42,231 nt of DNA from contig JANXRG010000102.1 in the NCBI GenBank assembly GCA_025353105.1, positions 1-42,231 on the forward strand, written 5' to 3'. Both the position numbers and the translations under genes were made by a program. Positions 34,413-42,231 of this stretch are shown here, piece by piece; within the stretch, counting starts at the first letter, position 1; each line of letters begins with the position of its first letter. The stretch is from Verrucomicrobiota bacterium. Its GTDB lineage: Bacteria; Verrucomicrobiota; Verrucomicrobiia; Chthoniobacterales; SZAS-18. The notes under the pieces are model-generated. The model was not told the DNA's origin, searched no databases, and saw only the letters and a list, made by a program, of their open reading frames with translations.

Positions 34413-34418
34413 ATCCTA
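34413..34418 (-). promoter_or_regulatory. -10-like TAGGAT before the CBS-synthase gene
   Basis: TAGGAT on the minus strand ends 6 nt before the ATG at 34406. Positions may be off by one base. The -35 region 17 bp upstream is TTTCCT, a weak match. It fits the leaderless pattern. Confidence 0.35.
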
Positions 34419-34487
34419 CCCTGAGATTCGCACGGAGGAAATTGGAGATTCCGGCGCGCGCAGCTGCGTCCGGCGGTTGAGGTTGCC

Positions 34488-34509
34488 GATGGGGGTTCCC
34501 CCTCCCATC
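34488..34509. repeat. Short hairpin in the CBS / remnant divergent gap
   Basis: GATGGG (34488-34493) pairs with CCCATC (34504-34509) around a 10-nt G/C-rich loop. It lies in the 113-bp divergent gap. No riboswitch known to me is recognised here; it could be an operator. Confidence 0.3.
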
Positions 34510-34519
34510 ACGCGGTGTC

Positions 34520-34902
34520 GTGCCCGTCACCAGCTTTCTTGGAATCCTGGCCTTCACGCTTGCTGGCGTGCTGGCCTGCGGACTCGTCGGCGGGGCGGTC
34601 GCATCGTGGCTGCCATGGCGTCAACGTCCGGCAGCCGCTGTTTTTCTCTCTCCCCTCCTCGGCGCGGCGGTCTTCGCGCTGCTGGCCACGCTCGTCGGCT
34701 GGATCGGCCACGGATTTCGCGCGTTCCCGGGCCGACTGGCGACCACGCTCGTCCTCGTCCTCGCGCGGCTTGGCAGCAGCGACGTAACTTCGGGTCGCCC
34801 GCCCGCCACGCGGCGGCGTGGACGTTGTTCGGCGGGATCGCATCCCTCCCGTTGCTGCATCAGTTCTGGGTCGCAGGCCCGCCAGAAAATTCGGGCGCAT
34901 GA
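34520..34902 (+). pseudogene. Probable frameshifted remnant of a membrane protein gene
   Basis: From GTG 34520 about 83 codons encode a convincing two- to three-helix membrane segment (FLGILAFTLAGVLACGLVGG and VFLSPLLGAAVFALLATLVG). Near 34768 the frame turns into Arg/Ser-rich nonsense and runs to 34918. Shifting frame at the GCGCGG tract (a 2-nt difference) continues sensibly as LVLVLA then AWQQRRNFGSPARHAAAWTLFGG and a further hydrophobic helix, ending at the TGA at 34902. The whole looks like the N-terminus of a larger multi-pass protein that was truncated and frameshifted. A sequencing error followed by a genuine small protein is the alternative. Confidence 0.5.
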
Positions 34903-34934
34903 CGCTGGAGCCGGCTGATGCGGCCAGTCGATAG

Positions 34935-36107
<1,173 letters not shown>

Positions 36108-36154
36108 CCGGACCGGCCGCGGACGATGGCAGGCCGGGGCGGCGACGGGTCCGG
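36108..36154. repeat. Inverted repeat behind gap
   Basis: CCGGACC (36108-36114) and GGTCCGG (36148-36154) flank a G/C-rich 33-nt loop, starting right behind the gap stop codon. It could fold in mRNA to protect or attenuate, explaining higher gap than downstream expression. No T-tract follows. Confidence 0.4.
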
Positions 36155-36179
36155 CTACCGCGACCAGGAAGATTGAATC

Positions 36180-36548
36180 ATGCCACTTCTGCGAAAGCTC
36201 CATCTCTACCTCGGCTGCATCTTCGCGCCGGTGTTGATCTTCTTTGCGTGCACCGGAGGCCTGCAGTTGTACAACCTGCACGAGAGCAGCAAAGACGGCA
36301 GCTACCGCGCGCCCAAGCTGCTCGCGGCGATGGGCCAGATTCACAAGAACCAAAATCTCCCGCGCGATCCGCGCGGCAGCGGCAAGGCGCTGAAAGTCTT
36401 TATGGTGGCCGCGGCGACCGGTCTGCTCCTGACGACACTGCTTGGCGTGTTTATGGCGTTCCGACTCAGTCGCAGCGCCCGGCCGGTGCTCGCGTGCCTG
36501 ACCGCGGGCGTGGCTTTGCCGCTCGCGATGTTGTTCCTGTTTCGCTAA
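36180..36548 (+). CDS. PepSY-associated-type membrane protein (122 aa)
   Basis: The opening LRKLHLYLGCIFAPVLIFFACTGGLQ is typical for PepSY-TM family proteins; a short loop of about 40 residues and two more hydrophobic helices follow. It is much shorter than full PepSY-TM proteins, so it may be a minimal member. Function unknown; family members often relate to iron uptake or redox. An AGGAAG lies about 8 nt before the ATG, one of the few plausible Shine-Dalgarno sites here. Its place between gap and pgk is odd. Confidence 0.75.
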   Translation: MPLLRKLHLYLGCIFAPVLIFFACTGGLQLYNLHESSKDGSYRAPKLLAAMGQIHKNQNLPRDPRGSGKALKVFMVAAATGLLLTTLLGVFMAFRLSRSARPVLACLTAGVALPLAMLFLFR

Positions 36549-36600
36549 GTCTGTTGCCAACCACTCCACCCGGCGTCATTTCCTTCCTGCCCGCGTTCCC

Positions 36601-37800
36601 ATGAAACTCTCGCTTCGTGATCTCGACGTCCGCAATCGCGCCGTGCTGGTCCGCGTGGACTTCAATGTGCCGCTCGAGGAAAAGGACGGCGCGCAGATCA
36701 TCACCGACGACACCCGGATTCGCGAAACCCTGCCGACCGTCGGGTTCCTCCGTGAGCGGGGCGCGAAGGTCATCCTCATGGCGCACCTCGGCCGGCCCAA
36801 GGGCCAGCCGACGCCGAAATATTCCCTCGCGCCGATCGCGCGGCATCTCGCGGATTTGCTCCACGCGCCGGTCGACTTCGCCCCGGATTGCGTTGGGGCG
36901 GAGGCCGAGGCCAAAGTAGCCGCGCTGGTGCCGGGCGGGGTGCTCCTGCTCGAAAATCTGCGCTTCCACGCGGAGGAGGAGGCAAATGACGACTCATTTT
37001 CCAAAGGGCTCGCCCGGCTCGCCGACATCTACGTCAACGATGCCTTCGGCGCCGCCCACCGCGCGCATGCGTCCACCGCGGGCGTGGCGGCACACGTCAA
37101 ACAAGCCGCGATGGGCTTCCTGATGGAAAAGGAGCTGAAATATCTTCAAGGCGAACTCGCCGATCCCCCTCGGCCGTTCGTCGTAATTCTCGGCGGCTCG
37201 AAGGTTTCCGACAAAATCGGTGTCATCAAATCGCTCATGCAAAAGGCCGATGTCTTCCTCATCGGCGGCGCGATGGCGTACACGTTTGACGCCGCGCGCG
37301 GGATTCCCGTCGGCAAGAGCCGCGTCGAGGCCGACAAGCTGGACCTCGCGAAGGAAATTCTCGCACTCGCCGAAGCGAAGAAGGTGAAATTTCTCCTGCC
37401 GGTCGACAGCATCGAGACGCAGGAAATCAAACCCGGCGCAGCCACCCGCGCGACAAAAGAGGGTGCCGGCGTCGACGAAGGCTGGATGGGCGTCGATGTC
37501 GGCCCGATCACGATCGAACACTTCAAGGCGGAAATTGCGCGCGCGCAGACCGTGTTGTGGAATGGGCCGATGGGAATTTTTGAAATCGAGGAGTTCAGCC
37601 ACGGCACGTTCTCAATCGCGCGCGCTCTCGCCGAGTGCGAGGGCATCAGCATCATCGGCGGCGGCGACAGCGTCACGGCCGTGCAGCAGTCCGGCCTCGC
37701 GGAACGCATGACCTTTCTGAGCACGGGCGGCGGCGCCTCGCTCGAACTGCTGGAGGGCAAGGATTTGCCCGGCGTCTCCGCGCTGACGGAAAAGGCGTAA
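36601..37800 (+). CDS. pgk: Phosphoglycerate kinase
   Basis: It transfers phosphate from 1,3-bisphosphoglycerate to ADP. The 399-aa monomer has RVDFNVPLE near the N-terminus, the substrate arginine motif MAHLGRPKG, VILGGSKVSDKI at the hinge and GGGDSVTAV for nucleotide binding in the C-terminal half. Length is normal. It lies 52 nt behind the PepSY-type gene and 15 nt before tpiA. A C/T-rich stretch without Shine-Dalgarno precedes the start. Confidence 0.97.
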   Translation: MKLSLRDLDVRNRAVLVRVDFNVPLEEKDGAQIITDDTRIRETLPTVGFLRERGAKVILMAHLGRPKGQPTPKYSLAPIARHLADLLHAPVDFAPDCVGAEAEAKVAALVPGGVLLLENLRFHAEEEANDDSFSKGLARLADIYVNDAFGAAHRAHASTAGVAAHVKQAAMGFLMEKELKYLQGELADPPRPFVVILGGSKVSDKIGVIKSLMQKADVFLIGGAMAYTFDAARGIPVGKSRVEADKLDLAKEILALAEAKKVKFLLPVDSIETQEIKPGAATRATKEGAGVDEGWMGVDVGPITIEHFKAEIARAQTVLWNGPMGIFEIEEFSHGTFSIARALAECEGISIIGGGDSVTAVQQSGLAERMTFLSTGGGASLELLEGKDLPGVSALTEKA

Positions 37801-37815
37801 CCATTCCCACTTCCC

Positions 37816-38586
37816 ATGCGAAAAAAAATCGTCGCGGCCAACTGGAAGATGAACAAGATCGCCGCCGAGGCGCGCTCTTACATCGAGTCACTGCTCGTCG
37901 AACTCGGGGAGGCGACCGACGTGGAGGTCGTACTCATCCCCCCATTCACGCTACTTCCGTTGTGTTCGCAAATGCTCGGCGAAAGCCCGTCGGTGAGACT
38001 CGGTGCGCAGAACATGCATCCCGCCAAGAGCGGCGCGTTCACCGGCGAGATCAGCGCGTCGATGCTGCGCGATTTGTACGCGCGCTATGTCGTGGTCGGC
38101 CACAGCGAGCGCCGCCAGCTTTTTGGCGAGTCGGACGGATTTGTCGGCGAAAAGGTGCGCGCCGCGCACGACGCGAGCTTGCGGCCGATTCTTTGCGTCG
38201 GTGAAACCCTCGGGGAACGCACCGCCGGCCACGTCGAACAGGTGATTGATCGCCAGCTCGGCGCCGGCTTGCACGGCGTGGACGCCAAGGAGATGGGCGA
38301 AACCGTCATCGCGTACGAGCCCATCTGGGCCATCGGCACCGGTCACAACGCGACCCCGGAGCAGGCGCAGGCGGTGCATGCCCACATTCGCGAGGTGATC
38401 GCCAGCCTGTACGCCGCCCCGGTGGCCGAGCGCGTGCGGATCCAGTATGGCGGCAGCGTGAAACCGGACAACGCGGCCGAATTGCTCCGGCAACCCGACA
38501 TCGATGGGGCCTTGGTCGGTGGCGCCAGCCTCGACCCCCGCAGCTTTGCCGCCATCGTCCACGCGGCGCGCGAGGCCAAGGGCTAG
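37816..38586 (+). CDS. tpiA: Triosephosphate isomerase
   Basis: It interconverts dihydroxyacetone phosphate and glyceraldehyde-3-phosphate. The 256-aa TIM barrel has K11 in AANWKMNK, H96 in VVGHSERR, the catalytic E168 in AYEPIWAIGTG and the phosphate-binding YGGSVKPDN near the C-terminus. It is last in the gap-pgk-tpiA set. Its stop TAG overlaps the stop of the convergent surface protein gene at a CTAG. Confidence 0.97.
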   Translation: MRKKIVAANWKMNKIAAEARSYIESLLVELGEATDVEVVLIPPFTLLPLCSQMLGESPSVRLGAQNMHPAKSGAFTGEISASMLRDLYARYVVVGHSERRQLFGESDGFVGEKVRAAHDASLRPILCVGETLGERTAGHVEQVIDRQLGAGLHGVDAKEMGETVIAYEPIWAIGTGHNATPEQAQAVHAHIREVIASLYAAPVAERVRIQYGGSVKPDNAAELLRQPDIDGALVGGASLDPRSFAAIVHAAREAKG

Positions 38587-39881
38587 AGCCAGCCCTTTCC
38601 TGCCGAGAACGATGGGCGGCGGCGTGGCGCGGCAACGGCGACCACCGCGAGCGCGCCCACGGCCAGCGCCGTCAGCCACTTCGCCCACGCAAACGGCGCG
38701 GCGCGCACGGCAACGTCGATGCCGGCGGAGTACCCACGCATTTGTCCCGCGTCGTTCAACGCCACGACGCGCAGGCAGTGGGTTCGCCCGCCACCGAGTG
38801 AGCCAATCCGCACGAGAATCGCCCCGTCGTCGGGCTGCGATTCGAGGGACGCCGGCACGGGCACCCAACTCACCTCGAGACGCTGCGCGGTGGCCACGGT
38901 CCTTCGCGTTTCCACGCGGTACGCGGCGGGTCCCGGCGTTGTCGCGGGCCAACGCAACAAAACGTTCTCCTCGGTCGCGGCCAACGCCACGACCTGGGCG
39001 ATGGGCGACTCTCCGCCCGGCTCCCGCGGAAACCACTCCGCGGAGTTTGCCGGACCACCCGACCAGCCATCCGCGTTGGCTTCCTCAGCCAGCGGCATGG
39101 CATCCGCCGGCGTAGGCGTGGGTTGCGTCTGCACATTTTCCGGTCCGGAATTCACGGGCAACACCGCCGGGTTGACGGGCGGACCGGACGGCGCCGAAGC
39201 GAGTCCAATTCCCGAGAGGCGGACCGCCTGGTTCGCCCCGGTCCCGAATCGGAGTTCGCCGCTGAAATTGCCGGCGACAGACGGCTGGAAGACGAGCGCA
39301 AAGGATTGGCGCTCACCGCGGCGCAACCGATAGCTCTGCGAGCCCTCGACCCGCCAGGGCGGCGGCGGCGCCACCCAGCCTTCGCACACGCCCCCGCCGA
39401 GGTTGACCAGCACGAGCGATTGGCGCGTCCCCACGTCGCCGGGATTCACCGGCCCAAAATCCAGTTGCGTCATCGCCACCGCGAGGAAGGATGGCGACTC
39501 GACGATCCGCACGGACACCGTCGCGGGAGGCGAGACCGCCCCGCCCGCCCGCTGCACCGTATATGTGAAGGTATCGTACCCCGCGCCCAAGGACGAATTG
39601 TGGGTATACGCGACCGTGCCGCCATCCCCCGCAATCGAGACCTGCACGGGGTCGAGCCGCCCCTTGCTCGGCCGCAGGCGAATCTGGATGTCGAGCGTTT
39701 TCCCGGCGGGCGAGCCGGTCGTCCCCAGCCGGATATCGATCCGGCCACCGTCCGCCACCTCGACGGAGCGCGTCATGGCGGTGGGGGGCGCCTCCCCGAA
39801 GGCAGGCAGTTGGCCACAGACGGTGGCGGCGGTGATCACAAGCAGGACGGACCGATACAAAAGTTCCGATGGAACGCTCAT
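38583..39881 (-). CDS. Surface protein with ASH-like and FN3-like domains, C-terminal anchor
   Basis: From ATG 39881 the 432-aa protein has a signal peptide (LLYRSVLLVITAATVCG), an Ig/cadherin-like part (about 30-145), an ASH-type domain of the choice-of-anchor D kind (DFGPVNPGDVGTRQSLVLVN to the end of AVRLSGIG, about 150-240), a Pro-rich linker, a fibronectin-III-like domain (about 285-385) and a C-terminal membrane helix followed by RRR. It probably sits at the cell surface, bound by its tail. There is no catalytic motif. The first ATG at 39914 is not used since the signal peptide starts at 39881. Convergent with tpiA. Confidence 0.78.
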   Translation of the reverse strand: MSVPSELLYRSVLLVITAATVCGQLPAFGEAPPTAMTRSVEVADGGRIDIRLGTTGSPAGKTLDIQIRLRPSKGRLDPVQVSIAGDGGTVAYTHNSSLGAGYDTFTYTVQRAGGAVSPPATVSVRIVESPSFLAVAMTQLDFGPVNPGDVGTRQSLVLVNLGGGVCEGWVAPPPPWRVEGSQSYRLRRGERQSFALVFQPSVAGNFSGELRFGTGANQAVRLSGIGLASAPSGPPVNPAVLPVNSGPENVQTQPTPTPADAMPLAEEANADGWSGGPANSAEWFPREPGGESPIAQVVALAATEENVLLRWPATTPGPAAYRVETRRTVATAQRLEVSWVPVPASLESQPDDGAILVRIGSLGGGRTHCLRVVALNDAGQMRGYSAGIDVAVRAAPFAWAKWLTALAVGALAVVAVAAPRRRPSFSAGKGWL

Positions 39882-39974
39882 CCGGGAAATTCGCGACCTG
39901 AACGGGTGCGGCAACGCCGATTTTGAGGTCCGGGCATGACTTTTGGAAGGCCCCCGGCAAAATTTCAGTTTGGA

Positions 39975-40002
39975 TTGACCGTCTCCGCCGAGGCATTATT
40001 CT
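39975..40002 (+). promoter_or_regulatory. Promoter of the L,D-transpeptidase gene
   Basis: TTGACC (39975-39980) and TATTCT (39997-40002) are spaced 16 bp apart. The -10 ends 14 nt before the GTG at 40017, so the leader would be only a few nucleotides. Confidence 0.5.
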
Positions 40003-40016
40003 GTGAGTCTTAGCCT

Positions 40017-40640
40017 GTGTATTCATCCCGCCGCGTTCTCGTATTTTCCCTTTTCTGTCTCGTCCTCGCCGGCACTACCGTGGCGTCGGGCCAGGAAGTG
40101 AGGCGAGCCGTCTACGTCCAGCCCCAGCCGCAGAAAGCGCCCGGTGATTTGATCCGGAAGCAGGACGATCCCCGCATCACCGTGAGACTCATGTCTACGA
40201 CCGGTCCGGACAACTCACGCGTGTACGTTTCGCTCTCCAAGCAGCGCGCCTATCTCATCAACACGACAACCGACGAAATCGTGATCGATTCCCCAATCTC
40301 GAGCGGCAAGAGCGGGCACACGACGCCCAAGGGAAGTTACGTGATCAAGCAGAAAGACCGGGACCACCGCTCGAGTATTTATGGGGATTTTGTGGACCGG
40401 AGTGGCCGCACCGTTCGTCGCGGCGTGAGCACGAAGATCGATTCCGCCCCCAGCGGTACGAGTTATGTGGGCGCGTCGATGAAATGGTTCATGCGGCTGT
40501 CCAACGAGGGCGTCGGCATGCACACCGGCTTTCTCCCCGGCTATGCTGCCTCCCACGGGTGCGTGCGGATGCCCGAGCAAATCGCGCAAATGTTTTACGA
40601 GCGCGTAAGAGTCGGGACGCCCGCCGTGGTCGCCGATTGA
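40017..40640 (+). CDS. L,D-transpeptidase (YkuD domain)
   Basis: The 207-aa exported protein has a signal peptide (VLVFSLFCLVLAGTTVASG) and a YkuD catalytic domain (about 67-205). The active-site motif is HTGFLPGYAASHGCVRMP, with H169, H180 and nucleophile C182. Such enzymes make 3-3 cross-links in peptidoglycan or attach proteins to it. GTG 40017 is the start because the signal peptide needs it. The unit stands alone, flanked by its own promoter and recR 67 bp downstream. Confidence 0.92.
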   Translation: MYSSRRVLVFSLFCLVLAGTTVASGQEVRRAVYVQPQPQKAPGDLIRKQDDPRITVRLMSTTGPDNSRVYVSLSKQRAYLINTTTDEIVIDSPISSGKSGHTTPKGSYVIKQKDRDHRSSIYGDFVDRSGRTVRRGVSTKIDSAPSGTSYVGASMKWFMRLSNEGVGMHTGFLPGYAASHGCVRMPEQIAQMFYERVRVGTPAVVAD

Positions 40641-40707
40641 CGACTCCCCCCGCTTGCGATCGCAGCGCGAGCAGGCCAGCGTCGCAGCGTGGTTGCCGCC
40701 TCCGCCC

Positions 40708-41328
40708 ATGACGCGCATTGATCATCCCGAGCCGCTCAAGCGCCTGGCAGTGCAGCTGCGCCGCCTTCCTGGCATCGGACCGCGCGGCGCCGAGCGCATC
40801 GCCCTCTGGCTGCTCGGAGGCAAGGATCGCACACGGCCTGGCGACCTCGCCGCCGCGGTGAAAGAGGCGGCCGATTCCGTTCATTCGTGCGTCCAATGCG
40901 GATTTCTCACCGACACGCCGATGTGCGCGATTTGTGCGGATGAGTCCCGGGCCGCGGGACCGCTTTGCGTGGTGGAACAGGCCACGGATATTCTTCCACT
41001 GGAACGCACGGGCGTCTTTCGCGGACGCTACCACGCACTCGGCGGGCGCCTCTCGCCGCTCGATCACGTGGGTCCGGACGACTTGCGCATCCCGGCGCTG
41101 CTGGTCCGCTGCCGGTCGACGCCCGCTCCGTCCGAGATTATTCTTGCCCTCGGGGCCGACGTCGAGGGCGAAGCGACCGCCCGCTACCTCGCCGAAATTT
41201 TGCACGGCGAATTCCCCCCGCTTCCGATCACGCGCATCGCGCAGGGTCTTCCCGCCGGCGGCGGTCTCGAATCGGCCGACGAGTTGACGCTCGCACGCGC
41301 GCTTTCGGGCCGCGTGGTGATCGGCTGA
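40708..41328 (+). CDS. recR: Recombination mediator RecR
   Basis: RecR works with RecF and RecO to load RecA on gapped DNA. The 206-aa protein has the helix-hairpin-helix LRRLPGIGPRGAERIA, the four-cysteine zinc finger (C61, C64, C73, C76) and a Toprim domain starting LCVVEQATDILPLERTG with the GRYHALGGRLSPLDHVGP stretch. ATG 40708 fits the family N-terminus; codons upstream to 40654 are not conserved-looking. C/T-rich leader, no Shine-Dalgarno. tyrS follows 56 bp downstream. Confidence 0.96.
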   Translation: MTRIDHPEPLKRLAVQLRRLPGIGPRGAERIALWLLGGKDRTRPGDLAAAVKEAADSVHSCVQCGFLTDTPMCAICADESRAAGPLCVVEQATDILPLERTGVFRGRYHALGGRLSPLDHVGPDDLRIPALLVRCRSTPAPSEIILALGADVEGEATARYLAEILHGEFPPLPITRIAQGLPAGGGLESADELTLARALSGRVVIG

Positions 41329-41344
41329 GGCACGCGAGCGCGCG

Positions 41345-42231
<887 letters not shown>

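Noticed and set aside
34407-34519. SAM or SAH riboswitch before the beta-synthase gene
   Set aside because: I could not match any known consensus, and a -10-like box sits 6 nt before the ATG, leaving no leader for a riboswitch.
37951-39036. 361-codon minus-strand frame across tpiA
   Set aside because: Overlaps tpiA antisense and the true surface protein gene out of frame; no motifs.

Overview
The window is a gene-dense, high-GC chromosomal segment (about 40 protein genes, longest gene-free stretch about 250 bp at 5913-6165). It most likely comes from the phylum Verrucomicrobiota, possibly an Opitutus-like lineage. The reasons are the planctomycete/verrucomicrobial-type ECF sigma factor followed by a WD40 Ser/Thr kinase, the divergent pilM-N-O-P-like set, an enlarged prepilin peptidase, and the near absence of Shine-Dalgarno sites. 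The taxonomic call is inference from family content; no rRNA or tRNA gene was seen.

Layout. (1) 1-5912, minus strand: two secreted proteins of unknown function, one giant (1825 aa) and one running off the left edge. (2) 6166-10949, plus: an ECF sigma factor, a membrane Ser/Thr kinase with a WD40 sensor region, and a secreted DsrE-like protein. (3) 10994-14777, minus: folK, trpD and two uncharacterised membrane proteins, one a DUF4388/GYF_2/zinc-ribbon/RDD fusion. (4) 14981-17708: NUDIX protein, EamA transporter, small membrane protein, HAD phosphatase. (5) 17843-23741, plus: a type IV pilus / type II secretion-like assembly region with a coiled-coil protein, prepilin peptidase, small membrane protein, phosphotransferase-fold kinase, then pilM, pilN-, pilO- and pilP-like genes. 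No secretin, motor ATPase or pilin is present here. (6) 23834-29622: DoxX, a pair of DUF21/CBS (CorC/CNNM-like) membrane proteins, DUF309, XdhC, a receiver-only response regulator and a GT4 glycosyltransferase. (7) 29626-34406, minus: accD-folC with a 4-nt overlap, and a cystathionine beta-synthase plus gamma-lyase/synthase pair for transsulfuration. (8) 34520-38586, plus: a probable frameshifted membrane-gene remnant, then gap, a PepSY-type membrane protein, pgk and tpiA (lower glycolysis). (9) 38583-42231: an ASH/fibronectin-like surface protein (minus), an L,D-transpeptidase, recR and the 5' part of tyrS.

Two window-wide patterns stand out. Many start codons have no Shine-Dalgarno but sit directly behind a C/T-rich tract (gap, pgk, tpiA, pilM, recR, tyrS, folK, the gamma-lyase gene). 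Several first genes of transcription units instead have a -10-like TA-rich hexamer 5-8 nt before the start codon (kinase, DsrE, HAD, phosphotransferase, glycosyltransferase, CBS), which predicts leaderless mRNAs. Convergent gene ends are packed very tightly, and only one hairpin-plus-U-tract terminator was seen (19219-19246).
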